Numbered from the stretch's first letter, positions 17,388 through 26,233 are shown. The stretch: 64,000 nucleotides of DNA from Bacillota bacterium (GCA_023436115.1 JAEZKQ010000010.1:1-64000); one strand, 5' to 3'. Notes: generated by a model from the sequence alone, not told the origin. Translations and numbers: made by a program.

Positions 17388-17810
17388 ATGATCAAGCAGA
17401 TATCCGTTTTTGTGGAAAACAAGAAGGGCCGTCTGGCCAATATCACGGATGTTTTGGGCCAAGGCGGTGTGGACCTGGTTGCGCTGTCTATCGCCGACAC
17501 CACGAATTTCGGCATCATGCGCTGCATCGTCAATGACCCCGACAAAGCGATTCAGCTTTTAAAAAACGAAGGATTTACAGCCAGCGCCACTGAAGTGATC
17601 GTTGCCGAGGTGCAGGATCATCCGGGCGGCCTTGCGCAGGTGCTTCGTCTGCTCGATAAAGCGGAAATCAGCATTGAATACCTTTACTCGTTTGTGAGAA
17701 CGGTAGGTAAAAACGCACTGATACTTTTCCGCGTCGAAGACATTGCGGCCGCAACAGCAGCATTGGAGGCAGGCGGCGTCAAATTGCTTACCGAGCAGGA
17801 TGTTTTATAA
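17388..17810 (+). CDS. Tandem ACT-domain protein
   Basis: 140 residues made of two ACT domains (about 1-68 and 70-140). The first begins IKQISVFVENKKGRLANI, the second EVQDHPGGLAQVLRLLDKA; both have the Gly-Arg/Gly-Leu turn that usually binds an amino acid. It lacks a catalytic domain and probably senses an aromatic amino acid or similar ligand. It is the last gene of the paaK-ior operon, with AAGGAGG before the ATG, and such proteins often accompany paaK genes in anaerobes. Confidence 0.88.
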   Translation: MIKQISVFVENKKGRLANITDVLGQGGVDLVALSIADTTNFGIMRCIVNDPDKAIQLLKNEGFTASATEVIVAEVQDHPGGLAQVLRLLDKAEISIEYLYSFVRTVGKNALILFRVEDIAAATAALEAGGVKLLTEQDVL

Positions 17811-17819
17811 GAATCAAAA

Positions 17820-17855
17820 GGCCTAAAGCCCGCTTATGATGCGGTGCTTTAGGCC
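17820..17855. terminator. Strong hairpin between the ior operon and alr
   Basis: GGCCTAAAGC (17820-17829) with GCTTTAGGCC (17846-17855) plus inner CCGC-GCGG. On the plus strand no T-run follows; on the minus strand the stem is followed by TTTTGATT. It may be an operon boundary, an RNA-processing stem, or a terminator for antisense transcription. Confidence 0.5.
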
Positions 17856-17875
17856 CAAGAAATAAGAAGGTAGCT

Positions 17876-19003
17876 ATGTTACTCAGGCCGACATACGCAA
17901 AGGTGAATTTAAGCGCGATCAAGCGCAATGTGACCAACATTAAAAAAAATCTGCCTGAAGGCACGTTTTTTTGTGCGGTGTCTAAGGCTGACGGCTATGG
18001 ACACGGCAGTGTCATGGTGGCCAAAGCGGCCATTGAAGCAGGCGCGGAGTGGGTCGCGGTAGCGATACCCGAAGAGGCCGCGGTGCTGCGCGACGATGGT
18101 GTGAGCGTGCCGATACTTGTACTTGGGCCGTCCAACCGTTCGCAGTGGCGCAAGGGTGCTTCATTGGGTCTGTCGATGGTGGTTACATCGATGGATTGTG
18201 TCCAAAACGCGGCGAGAGCGGCCAAAGAATTTGGCAAAACGCTGAACCTTCATCTCAAAGTGGACACGGGGATGAACCGTGTGGGCGTAAAGACGCTTGA
18301 AGAAGCGGCGGATATGCTTTCGGTCATCGCCGGTGATGAATTCTTAAACCTTGAAGGACTGATGACGCATTTCGCAACCGCAGACGAGGCGGATAAAACG
18401 TACACACATAAGCAGAATGCGCGGTTTCAAGAGTTTATCGGGCTGGTGAAAGAACGCGGTTTTTCGCCCATCGTTCATGCGGCCAACAGCGGCGGGGCAT
18501 TGGACTGTCCGGAGATGGCCTATGACATGGTGCGTGTGGGCATTGCGATGTACGGGTGTTACCCGTCCGACGAAGTGAACAGGGATGTGAAGCTGGAGCC
18601 CGCAATGTCGCTGCATACGCAGATCTCGCATATTAAAACCATTGGAGAAGGGGAAAAATTAAGCTACGGATGCACGTATACCACGCCGCGTGAAATGCGT
18701 ATTGCCACGCTGCCCATCGGGTATGCGGATGGCTTTAACCGGCTGTTGTCTAATAAGGGTGAGGTGCTTGTAGGAGGAAAACGCGCCCCTGTTGTGGGAC
18801 GTGTGTGTATGGATCAGATACTCATTGATGTCACCGGTATCGACAATGTGAAGCTGCATGATAATGTGGTGTGCTTTGGCAGGCAGGGCGGCGGCTTTAT
18901 ACCTGTTGAGGAGTACGCAGCGCTATGCGGCACCATCAACTATGAGATACTGTGCGCTCTTTCTCCGCGCGTACCGAGATTGTATTATGAGGATGAAAAA
19001 TGA
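17876..19003 (+). CDS. alr: Alanine racemase
   Basis: 375 residues. PLP-dependent conversion of L- to D-alanine for peptidoglycan. The PLP lysine is K37 in VSKADGYGHG, where most relatives have VKANAYGHG. The second catalytic base is the tyrosine in KLSYGCTY, and the VGRVCMDQ block is present. The C-terminal beta domain ends GTINYEILCALSPRVPRLY. It starts a tight operon with fau, rsmD, coaD and a coiled-coil gene, overlapping fau by four bases (ATGA). Confidence 0.93.
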   Translation: MLLRPTYAKVNLSAIKRNVTNIKKNLPEGTFFCAVSKADGYGHGSVMVAKAAIEAGAEWVAVAIPEEAAVLRDDGVSVPILVLGPSNRSQWRKGASLGLSMVVTSMDCVQNAARAAKEFGKTLNLHLKVDTGMNRVGVKTLEEAADMLSVIAGDEFLNLEGLMTHFATADEADKTYTHKQNARFQEFIGLVKERGFSPIVHAANSGGALDCPEMAYDMVRVGIAMYGCYPSDEVNRDVKLEPAMSLHTQISHIKTIGEGEKLSYGCTYTTPREMRIATLPIGYADGFNRLLSNKGEVLVGGKRAPVVGRVCMDQILIDVTGIDNVKLHDNVVCFGRQGGGFIPVEEYAALCGTINYEILCALSPRVPRLYYEDEK

Positions 19004-19551
19004 AGGATGATTTAAGGCAGGAGATGCTTAAAAAGCGGCTGCTTATCGATACGCGCGAGGCCGAGGTTTCCAGCGGCCATATTACACACACGCTTTTGGA
19101 GCTGGATTGCATCAAAAACGCAAAATGTGTCATGGCGTATTATTCGCATAAGAACGAGCCGAATCTGCTTGCCTTTATGCACGCGCTGCTGGAAACAGGT
19201 AAAAACGTGGCTTTGCCGTATATAGCGGGCGACGATAATCTGATTGCTGTGGATTACACCTACGATTCCGTGATGCGCAGCAATATTTACGGCATTCCCG
19301 AACCCATTATCAGCAACGAGAGCGAACAGGTTGAGCCGGATGTGGTGCTCGTACCGGGTATTGCGTTTGATATGGAGCTGAACCGAATAGGCTTTGGTGC
19401 CGGTTACTATGACCGATTTTTAAAGGAAACAGATGCGTTTAAAATCGGTATTTGCTTTGACATTCAGGTGGTGCCTCACATTGCCGCCAAGCCCTATGAT
19501 ATTTCAATGGACATGCTCGTGACCGAAACGCGCGTGCTTGGACTGCGCTGA
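19000..19551 (+). CDS. fau: 5-formyltetrahydrofolate cyclo-ligase
   Basis: 183 residues. ATP-dependent conversion of 5-formyl-THF to 5,10-methenyl-THF, a folate salvage step. Signature segments are the basic N-terminal DLRQEMLKKR, VALPYI near the centre, and PGIAFDMELNRIGFGAGYYD, which binds ATP-Mg and substrate. It overlaps alr by ATGA and rsmD by TGATG, so it is translationally coupled on both sides. Confidence 0.92.
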   Translation: MKDDLRQEMLKKRLLIDTREAEVSSGHITHTLLELDCIKNAKCVMAYYSHKNEPNLLAFMHALLETGKNVALPYIAGDDNLIAVDYTYDSVMRSNIYGIPEPIISNESEQVEPDVVLVPGIAFDMELNRIGFGAGYYDRFLKETDAFKIGICFDIQVVPHIAAKPYDISMDMLVTETRVLGLR

Positions 19552-20093
19552 TGCGCGTGATTGCGGGCGTATACAAAGGACGCCGTTTAAACTGCCCCAA
19601 AGGTGACGCGGTGCGCCCCACCGCCGACAAAGTCAAGGAAGCGATGTTCGGCGCGCTGCAATTCAAATTGGACGGTGCGCATGTGCTCGACGCATTTGCG
19701 GGCAGCGGTGCACTTGGTATCGAAGCGTTGTCAAGAGGCGCTGCTCATGTGGATTTTGTGGAAAAGGAAAAGATCTGCCAAAAGGTTCTGGAAGAAAACT
19801 TAAAAGCGCTGGACGTAACGGATTATACGCTGCACCGCGGAGACGCAGTGAAGCTTATGTCGGCTCTTGGCCGATATGATATCATGCTGGTAGACCCGCC
19901 ATATGATGCGGAACTCTACGGTCCTTTGCTGGAAGCCGCTCATAACCATCATAATCTTAATGACGGGGCCACCGTCGTGCTGGAATGCCGCAGAAAATTT
20001 GATTTTACGCCGCCTTTGGGTTATAATCTCACAAAACGCAAGGATTACGGCGATATTTCGCTGCTGTTTTTGGCATATGGAGAACTCAAGTGA
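19551..20093 (+). CDS. rsmD: 16S rRNA (guanine(966)-N2)-methyltransferase
   Basis: 180 residues. SAM-dependent methylation of G966 in 16S rRNA. SAM-binding motif I is DAFAGSGALGIEALSRGA and the catalytic motif is DPPY in VDPPYDAE. The N-terminal RVIAGVYKGRRL is typical. It begins within the stop codon of fau and is followed by coaD, a pairing conserved across many Firmicutes. Confidence 0.93.
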   Translation: MRVIAGVYKGRRLNCPKGDAVRPTADKVKEAMFGALQFKLDGAHVLDAFAGSGALGIEALSRGAAHVDFVEKEKICQKVLEENLKALDVTDYTLHRGDAVKLMSALGRYDIMLVDPPYDAELYGPLLEAAHNHHNLNDGATVVLECRRKFDFTPPLGYNLTKRKDYGDISLLFLAYGELK

Positions 20094-20569
20094 TTAAATG
20101 TGTTTACCCCGGAAGCTTTGATCCCATCACATCCGGCCATCTGGATATCATCACGCGGGCAACGGCCATGTTCGACGACGTGACGGTGGCGGTGCTGATC
20201 AATAAGAGCAAAAAGCCGGCGTTTACCGTAGAGCAGCGCATGGAATTCATTGCACGCAGCACAGCACATCTAAAGGGCGTGCGTGTGGACTGCTTTGCGG
20301 GCCTGCTTGTGGATTATATGAAAAGGCAAGGCGCGAACCTTGTCATCCGCGGGCTTCGGGCCATCTCCGATTTTGAATATGAGTTTCAGATGGCGGCGAT
20401 GAACGCCAAACTCGCCAAAAATGTTGAGACGATTTTCCTGATGACAGACATCAATCATTCGTTTTTAAGCTCCAGTATGGTGAAAGAGCTTGTCTACCAC
20501 GGCGGTGATATCACAGGGTTAGTACCGGCAGAGATAAAAGACGATATAATCAATAATTTTCGCAGGTGA
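20090..20569 (+). CDS. coaD: Phosphopantetheine adenylyltransferase
   Basis: 159 residues, normal length. Penultimate step of CoA synthesis: ATP plus 4'-phosphopantetheine to dephospho-CoA. The nucleotidyltransferase TxGH motif is T14-S-G-H17 in PGSFDPITSGH; RGLRAISDFEYE and the C-terminal LSSSMVKEL (ISSxx(K/R) type) are present. It starts with GTG, overlapping the rsmD stop by four bases (GTGA). Confidence 0.94.
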   Translation: MIKCVYPGSFDPITSGHLDIITRATAMFDDVTVAVLINKSKKPAFTVEQRMEFIARSTAHLKGVRVDCFAGLLVDYMKRQGANLVIRGLRAISDFEYEFQMAAMNAKLAKNVETIFLMTDINHSFLSSSMVKELVYHGGDITGLVPAEIKDDIINNFRR

Positions 20570-20573
20570 TAGC

Positions 20574-21035
20574 ATGAAGATACTTGAACTGATCAACGAG
20601 CTTATAGAAGAGATTGAAAACAGCCCCAAAGCCGTTTTTTCGAGTAAGCGGTCTATCGATTATGATATCGTGATGGAGATCATCAACGATTTAAAAGCTG
20701 CCGTGCCTTCTGAGATTTTAGAGGCCGAACAGCTTGTAAAGGAGAAGGAAGAGATATTATCTTCCGCGCAGGAAGAGGCCGGCTCTATCGTAAAAAGCGC
20801 CGAGGACGAACTGCAAACGCGCATATCAGACGATTCGGTGGTGCAGGAAGCCGAAATGAAAGCCAAGGAGATCATTAAAAAGGCTGAAAGCAACGCGGTC
20901 GAGATCACGCTGGGTGCCAAAGAATACGCCGACGATATATTGGCCGAGGTGGAATCCTATTTTACGGATTATTTAAAGCTGCTTCGAAAGAACCGTTTGG
21001 AGTTATCAAGTAAAAGGAAGGGCAGTACGTCTTGA
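20574..21035 (+). CDS. Coiled-coil protein of the coaD-ylbJ neighbourhood
   Basis: 153 residues, mostly charged helix. Residues about 45-125 form a long coiled coil (EQLVKEKEEILSSAQEEAG, then AEMKAKEIIKKAESNAVEI), similar in composition to ATP synthase subunit b or V-ATPase subunit H, a label such proteins often receive automatically. No membrane segment is present. Proteins like this follow coaD in many Clostridia; a DivIVA-like scaffolding role is possible but unproven. Its 3' end overlaps the convergent ylbJ by 30 bases. Confidence 0.7.
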   Translation: MKILELINELIEEIENSPKAVFSSKRSIDYDIVMEIINDLKAAVPSEILEAEQLVKEKEEILSSAQEEAGSIVKSAEDELQTRISDDSVVQEAEMKAKEIIKKAESNAVEITLGAKEYADDILAEVESYFTDYLKLLRKNRLELSSKRKGSTS

Positions 21036-22169
21036 CCTTTGCCATATTTTAATACCGAGCAGCACGACAAGTGCTGCCGCAGCAAAAATCACGCCGCCGA
21101 AAGCGGCTGTTTTTGTCTCACCCGTTATGCTGGAGGCGGCAGTCGTGAGCGGGAAAAGCCATAGCAGCAACGTTGTGAGCCCGCACGCGCACATCGCCTG
21201 TATGGTCTTGGCAAGGCCGAATCGTTTGAGCTTTAGGCCGCCGGAAGCCAGCACGGCCCGCGTTTGCATATGGATACACAGCCCGCCAAAAGCGATAATG
21301 CCGGAAATCAGAGGCAGTTTCATGCTGGCCGCTCCGGCGAGAGCCGCCGCGCGTGCACAGCCCGACGTCATTTCCACACCACCGTACAGCAGTGCCTGCG
21401 CGCCCGCTTTGTTTAGCCCCGCAAGACTCGTAAACGGTGAATAGGCCCATGAAAGCGCATCCATAATGCGCGTGACCAACATCATTTCCAACACAACGCT
21501 GAACAATATGATAAGTCCGCCCAACTTGAGCATGGTCATGATGGCTTTTTCGACGCTGTTTGCGAGCAGCTCGCCTACGGGCGGGCAGACTGCCGCGTCC
21601 TTCTTAAACTGACGTAAGGCATCGGCAAAGCGCGGGTTTGGACTTTTGTTGGCGCGCAGCTGCTGGCGACGCGCAAAGCAGCCGTATAGAATACCCACAA
21701 CAATAGCCGAGAGATAATGCGCAACTGCCAAATAAATACCCGCTTCGGGCATGCCGAGCATCCCTGTGCTTACTGCGCCTGTGATAAATACCGGGCCGGA
21801 CACGCTGGTAAAGCGCACAATACGCTGTGCCTGCGCTTCATCGATTTGGCCGCTTGCATAAAGCTCGCCGGTGAGCCGCGCGCCCAATGGGTAGCCGGAC
21901 ATAGCCGAAGCGATAAACACATAAGCGGATTCGCCCGGCGCAAAAAAAAGTGTACGCGTTACGGGAGCGAAAACATGCGCGATAAGCCGCACCACGCCTG
22001 TTTGCAGCAGCAAAAAGGAAGCTGCCATAAACGGAAACAGCGATGGAAACACGGCAGTTAACCAGAGATTCAGGCCGTACCGCGCGCTGTTTAAGCAGTT
22101 TTCGGGGTAGATAAGCAGCAGCACACCAAGGGCCGCCACGGCAATGATGAGCGCCAATTTTTTTATCAT
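21006..22169 (-). CDS. ylbJ: Sporulation integral membrane protein YlbJ
   Basis: 387 residues, eight or more hydrophobic segments, with two Gate (nucleoside-recognition) blocks. The early YGLNLWLTAVFPSLFPFM and SAMSGYPLGARLTGELY are hallmark YlbJ segments. In Bacillus subtilis ylbJ is a sigma-E gene needed for spore cortex and heat resistance. A sigma-E-like promoter lies just upstream on the minus strand, though very close to the start. It is convergent with the coiled-coil gene. Residues about 165-185 form a cytoplasmic basic loop. Confidence 0.88.
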   Translation of the reverse strand: MIKKLALIIAVAALGVLLLIYPENCLNSARYGLNLWLTAVFPSLFPFMAASFLLLQTGVVRLIAHVFAPVTRTLFFAPGESAYVFIASAMSGYPLGARLTGELYASGQIDEAQAQRIVRFTSVSGPVFITGAVSTGMLGMPEAGIYLAVAHYLSAIVVGILYGCFARRQQLRANKSPNPRFADALRQFKKDAAVCPPVGELLANSVEKAIMTMLKLGGLIILFSVVLEMMLVTRIMDALSWAYSPFTSLAGLNKAGAQALLYGGVEMTSGCARAAALAGAASMKLPLISGIIAFGGLCIHMQTRAVLASGGLKLKRFGLAKTIQAMCACGLTTLLLWLFPLTTAASSITGETKTAAFGGVIFAAAALVVLLGIKIWQRSRRTALPFT

Positions 22170-22187
22170 ATCACGTTCCTTCTTTCC

Positions 22188-22216
22188 ATGATATGTACGG
22201 CATGGCGGGGGTATGA
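22188..22216 (-). promoter_or_regulatory. Candidate sigma-E promoter of ylbJ
   Basis: On the minus strand TCATACC (22216-22210), a 14-bp spacer and CATATCAT (22195-22188) resemble sigma-E -35 and -10 elements (KmATATT, CATAnnnT). The predicted start leaves only about a dozen untranslated bases with the Shine-Dalgarno at the very 5' end, which lowers confidence. Confidence 0.3.
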
Positions 22217-22326
22217 AACGCTTATTTGAAATGACACTCTGGACTGCAGCTATAAAAAGGATATAATGGATATAAAAAAATACTATGAGTGATAGACGAC
22301 AGTTTTATCAACCTTGGATATAAATA

Positions 22327-23499
22327 TTAATTACCCACCAGCAGCCTTTGCGTGAAATCCCTGTCCGTATCGCAAAACGGCGATGCCGTCTGCGTGAGCG
22401 CCCAAATGTTTGAAGAGGCGGTATCGATCTGCGGGTAAGGCGGGGCGGCGGTGGTGATAAGCGGCACATTGGCTGCCGCGGCCAGCTTGGAGAGTACATC
22501 GGGGCTTTTTGCACCCAGCACGCGGATGTGCGATACGGGCGCGGCGTTGGCCGTTTCCATCATGTCCCGCGTGATGCCTAGCAGCGCGCAGAGCAGTATA
22601 CGTGAAATGCGGGCGTAGGTGTAACGCTTGGTTTTCACAGCAGCGATAAGGTCGGCACGTGTCGCGCATTTTAAGGCCGCGGCATAGATGCGGTTTTCAA
22701 GGCCTTCCGACACATCAGGCAATTGCTTTATGTACTTCGGCCCTTTGAGCCGCAGTGTGGTGATCAGCGCGTTATCAAAAGCATCCGCAAAAGCGGGTTT
22801 TAGGCCGGATTCCAGTTGTTCACTTATAAAAGCCTGGCAAGCTTCCGGAAGGGCGGCCAGCGCTTTTTCTTTTTCTCCGGCAGCCAGCGCGGCGCGAATG
22901 GCCGTGGCGCTGGGCAGGTAAGCTTCAATATCGGCGCTGTGGTAGCCCGCGCCTTCGCGCATCACCACATGTGGCTTTATGTACGGATATTCAGTGTATA
23001 TCGCTTTTAAATACTCGATGCCCAGCAGCGCGCCCGGCATGGACGCGACATCGGGCGCGCCCGCGGCGTTCATGCGTGCACGGGGGAAGCTGTTGCCTTC
23101 ACCCAGGCTTTGCTTTAAAGCTTCTTTGTAGGCTGCGTCCTCGTCAGAGAGCATCCGAGCCAGACGGCTTAGTAAATCGATATCGTTCGTTTCACAGCCA
23201 AAGCATAGGTCGGTCGCGCCTGCGGCGGCCAGTGTACGCACGCCGCCCGATGCAAACCCTTGAGCGCTTTGAATGGCATACAGCAGCGGCAATTCGATCA
23301 CGGCATCCGCGCCGCACAGTAACGCGGATTTTGTGCGTGTCCATTTGTCGAAAATTGCGGGTTCGCCGCGCTGCACAAAGCTCCCGCTCATCACGCAGAC
23401 GACAAGATCAGCAGCCGAAGTTTGCCGCGCCAATGAGATATGCTTCTCATGTCCCCTGTGAAATGGGTTATATTCAGCAATAATGCCGCAAATAAACAT
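22327..23499 (-). CDS. tmcAL: tRNA(Met) cytidine acetate ligase (YlbM family)
   Basis: 390 residues. It uses acetate and ATP to acetylate the wobble cytidine of elongator tRNA-Met. The nucleotidyltransferase HxGH motif is H14-R-G-H17 in EYNPFHRGH, FVQRGEPAIFDKWTR follows, and SATAIRAAL is the ISSTxxR-like segment. The start at 23499 is preferred to 23520 because AAGGAC is correctly spaced and the protein then begins MFICGIIAEYNPF like relatives. It reads away from pta across a shared intergenic region. The ylbM-ylbJ neighbourhood is conserved in Firmicutes. Confidence 0.92.
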   Translation of the reverse strand: MFICGIIAEYNPFHRGHEKHISLARQTSAADLVVCVMSGSFVQRGEPAIFDKWTRTKSALLCGADAVIELPLLYAIQSAQGFASGGVRTLAAAGATDLCFGCETNDIDLLSRLARMLSDEDAAYKEALKQSLGEGNSFPRARMNAAGAPDVASMPGALLGIEYLKAIYTEYPYIKPHVVMREGAGYHSADIEAYLPSATAIRAALAAGEKEKALAALPEACQAFISEQLESGLKPAFADAFDNALITTLRLKGPKYIKQLPDVSEGLENRIYAAALKCATRADLIAAVKTKRYTYARISRILLCALLGITRDMMETANAAPVSHIRVLGAKSPDVLSKLAAAANVPLITTAAPPYPQIDTASSNIWALTQTASPFCDTDRDFTQRLLVGN

Positions 23500-23551
23500 A
23501 ATTTTGTCCTTTTCAAACACAAAATAATTATATATAATATCAGTTGGTTTT

Positions 23552-23580
23552 ATTATACCATGACACAGAAGTTCTGTAGA
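23552..23580 (-). promoter_or_regulatory. Extended -10 promoter of tmcAL, next to a palindrome
   Basis: The minus strand has TGGTATAAT (23560-23552) and TCTACA 17 bp further upstream. A 13-bp palindrome, ACAGAA-G-TTCTGT (23565-23577), lies in the spacer region and may be an operator shared with pta. Confidence 0.45.
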
Positions 23581-23624
23581 TATACATATTTTGTTTTATA
23601 TTGGAAGGGAGATAACGTAGAAAC

Positions 23625-24614
23625 ATGGGACTTATGGACGAAATTAAGCAAAAGGCGCGTGCGGCACACAAAAGAATTGTGCTGCCGGAGGGCGCAGAGG
23701 AGAGAACGGTTAAGGCGGCAGAGATAATCGCCAAAGAGGGACTCGCAGAGGTCATACTCGTCGGAAACGAGGATGAGATCAAAGCCAAATCAGAAGGTCT
23801 TGATTACACCAATGTACGCATCATAGACCCGGAGAAATCCGAAAAGCTCAAAAGCTACGCAGACAAATTCTTCGACCTGAGAAAGAACAAAGGCATCACG
23901 GAAGAACAGGCCTTAAAGCAAGTTAAAGACCCGCTCTACTACGCTTGTATGATGATCAAAATGGGCGACGCAGACGGCATGGTGGCCGGAGCCATCAACA
24001 CAACAGCCAACACACTCCGCCCCGCACTTCAGATAATCAAAACCTCACCCGGCATATCAGTGGTTTCCAGTTGTTTTATCATGATATTACCCGATGAAAG
24101 CTATGGCCATAATGGCATCATGGTCTTTGGTGACTGCGCCGTGAATCCCGATCCCGATGAAAATCAGCTTGCAGCGATTGCTGTTTCGACAGCAAAAACG
24201 GCGGCACAGCTTACGGGTATGACACCTAAGGTCGCAATGCTTTCATTCTCGACAAAGGGCAGCGCAAAACACGAAAACGTGGATAAAGTCGTCAAAGCGA
24301 CTGCGCTGGTGAAGCAGCTTGCCCCGACTCTCGAGGTGGATGGTGAGCTTCAAGCGGATGCTGCGCTCGTGGCCAGCGTGGGGCAGCTCAAATCGCCCGG
24401 CAGTACGGTGGCGGGACATGCCAATGTGCTGATATTCCCTGATCTGCAGGCGGGCAACATCGGCTACAAGCTGGTGCAGCGTCTAGCAGGCGCAGAGGCC
24501 ATCGGGCCGATCTGTCAGGGCCTTGCCGCGCCCGTCAATGACTTGTCGCGCGGATGCAGTGTAGAGGATATCGTGTCTGTTGTGGCAATTACCGCTGTAC
24601 AGGCGCTTTCATAG
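23625..24614 (+). CDS. pta: Phosphate acetyltransferase
   Basis: 329 residues, the short clostridial form without extra N-terminal domains. It converts acetyl-CoA and phosphate to acetyl phosphate. The N-terminal RIVLPEGAEERTVKAAEI and the C-terminal ATVAGHANVLIFPDLQ-like block (here GSTVAGHANVLIFPDLQAG) and GNIGYKLVQRLAG are diagnostic. It is followed after 70 bp by ackA; together they make acetate and ATP. Initiation could also be at the in-frame ATG nine bases downstream. Confidence 0.95.
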   Translation: MGLMDEIKQKARAAHKRIVLPEGAEERTVKAAEIIAKEGLAEVILVGNEDEIKAKSEGLDYTNVRIIDPEKSEKLKSYADKFFDLRKNKGITEEQALKQVKDPLYYACMMIKMGDADGMVAGAINTTANTLRPALQIIKTSPGISVVSSCFIMILPDESYGHNGIMVFGDCAVNPDPDENQLAAIAVSTAKTAAQLTGMTPKVAMLSFSTKGSAKHENVDKVVKATALVKQLAPTLEVDGELQADAALVASVGQLKSPGSTVAGHANVLIFPDLQAGNIGYKLVQRLAGAEAIGPICQGLAAPVNDLSRGCSVEDIVSVVAITAVQALS

Positions 24615-24684
24615 GATTAAAATAATACATAGTTTGGGGGCACCATAAAGCTTAAGGCTTTGCGGTGGTTTTAAGGAGGACATC

Positions 24685-25893
24685 ATGAACATACTTGTTA
24701 TTAACGCGGGCAGTTCGTCTCTGAAATATCAGATGATCGAAATGACGCAGCAGCAGATAATCGCAAAGGGCGCAGTTGAGCGCATCGGAATTGAGGGTTC
24801 ATCGCTGACCCATACGCCTGAGGGCAAAGACAAAGTGGTGATATCCCAGCCGATTCCGGATCACAAAGTTGCGATAGAGCTGGTTCTCTCGGCTCTGACC
24901 GATAAAAAACACGGCGTGATCTCCAGCATGAAGGAGATCAACGCAGTGGGACACCGCGTGGTGCACGGTGCGGAATTATTTTCGGCCAGCGTGCTGATCG
25001 ACGAAAAGGTGCTGGATGCCATTAAGGAATGCTGCGAATTAGCTCCCTTGCATAATCCGGCGAACCTCATGGGTATCGAAGCCTGTATCGCGACCATGCC
25101 GGGCACACCCATGGTGGCTGTGTTTGATACAGCTTTCCACCAGACGATGGGCAAGCAAGCATACCTTTACGGCCTGTCATACGAAGCGTACAGCAAATAC
25201 CGCGTGCGCCGCTACGGTTTCCATGGCACGTCCCATAAATATGTGTCGAACCGCTATGCAGAGCTTATCGGCAAAGATATCAGAGACTTAAAGATCATTA
25301 CCTGCCATCTTGGCAACGGCTCGAGCATTACGGCTGTGGACGGCGGCAAATCGGTGGACACCACGATGGGCTTCACACCTCTTGAAGGCATCGTGATGGG
25401 TACACGCAGCGGTGATATCGATCCGGCTATCGTTCCCTATCTGATGAACAAAATGAATATGAGCCTTGATCAAGCCATTAATTACCTGAACAAGCAGTGC
25501 GGTGTATATGGCCTTTCGGGCGTTTCGAGTGATTTTAGAGACCTGTGGGCGGCGGCGGAAAGCGGTAACGAGCGTGCGCAAATGGCGCTTGATGTGTTCT
25601 GCTACCGCATCCGCAAGTTTATCGGTTCGTATGCGGCGGCTATGGGCGGCGTAGACGCGATCGTGTTCACGGCGGGCATTGGCGAGAACGATAAGCGTAT
25701 CCGTGAAAAATGCGTTACCGGCCTGGAATTCCTGGGTGCTGTGATCGACAAAGACAGGAACAGTGCACGCGGAGAGACGCGTATTTCGTCGGATGATTCC
25801 AAGGTGGATATTTGGGTGGTGCCGACTAACGAAGAACTGGCCATCGCGCGGGAATCGTATGGCATTTGCAAGCTTAACGGGTATTGCAAATAG
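24685..25893 (+). CDS. ackA: Acetate kinase
   Basis: 402 residues. It transfers phosphate from acetyl phosphate to ADP, the ATP-forming step of acetate fermentation. The ASKHA phosphate loop is [10 protein letters not shown] (residues 7-16), [10 protein letters not shown] is the second signature, and [10 protein letters not shown] marks the C-terminal domain. AAGGAGG precedes the ATG. A weak stem (AAAGC-TTAAG-GCTTT near 24646) in the pta-ackA gap may reduce readthrough. The promoter of the next unit overlaps its stop codon. Confidence 0.96.
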   Translation: MNILVINAGSSSLKYQMIEMTQQQIIAKGAVERIGIEGSSLTHTPEGKDKVVISQPIPDHKVAIELVLSALTDKKHGVISSMKEINAVGHRVVHGAELFSASVLIDEKVLDAIKECCELAPLHNPANLMGIEACIATMPGTPMVAVFDTAFHQTMGKQAYLYGLSYEAYSKYRVRRYGFHGTSHKYVSNRYAELIGKDIRDLKIITCHLGNGSSITAVDGGKSVDTTMGFTPLEGIVMGTRSGDIDPAIVPYLMNKMNMSLDQAINYLNKQCGVYGLSGVSSDFRDLWAAAESGNERAQMALDVFCYRIRKFIGSYAAAMGGVDAIVFTAGIGENDKRIREKCVTGLEFLGAVIDKDRNSARGETRISSDDSKVDIWVVPTNEELAIARESYGICKLNGYCK

Positions 25894-25895
25894 TC

Positions 25896-25924
25896 TGGAC
25901 AAACAAAAAGGCAAAGTGTATAAT
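25896..25924 (+). promoter_or_regulatory. Sigma-A promoter of the T-box-hisS operon
   Basis: TGGACA (25896-25901), 17-bp spacer, TATAAT (25919-25924), directly after the ackA stop codon. Confidence 0.8.
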
Positions 25925-25930
25925 AAGGCA

Positions 25931-26136
25931 AATTGAAGGGGACATCCGCTTATTTGTGCCGCGCTGACAGGGACTTTTCGACGGGACTGCAATCGGAAAG
26001 AGAACGGTTTAAGACGGGTAACAGCCGCTTCACGCGACCTATATGTTAAAGTGCCCAAGGACGTGCTTGGGAATCAAGGGTGGTACCGCGGGTGTAAAGA
26101 CTCGTCCCTGTCTTGTTAAGGCAGGGACTTTTTTAT
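25931..26136 (+). promoter_or_regulatory. T-box riboswitch before hisS-aspS
   Basis: The conserved T-box sequence AAGGGTGGTACCGCGG lies at 26076-26091. Before it is a stem-III hairpin, CCCAAG-GACGTG-CTTGGG (about 26053-26071). After it comes an intrinsic terminator at 26104-26134 whose 5' arm can compete with the antiterminator. Uncharged tRNA should bind the specifier loop and the TGGT bulge to allow readthrough. The specifier codon could not be placed with confidence: CAC (His) at 26031 and GAC (Asp) at 26036 lie close together near the 3' side of stem I. Confidence 0.9.
26104..26134 (+). terminator. T-box terminator
   Basis: GTCCCTG (26104-26110) and CAGGGAC (26122-26128) form a 7-bp stem followed by six T; this is the off-state structure of the T-box. 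Confidence 0.9.
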
Positions 26137-26233
26137 TATAAAACCACTGATTCACTCGAATAAGGCGACTTTTCGGGTCGAACCATTGGTTCTTGTCGGA
26201 ATAGAAAGATAGTTAATTAAGAAGGAGTTAAAA

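Noticed and set aside
25288..26058. 256-codon minus-strand ORF opposite ackA and the T-box
   Set aside because: Antisense to a certain gene and a certain riboswitch; the product is Arg/His-rich with no family resemblance, as expected of a shadow frame.
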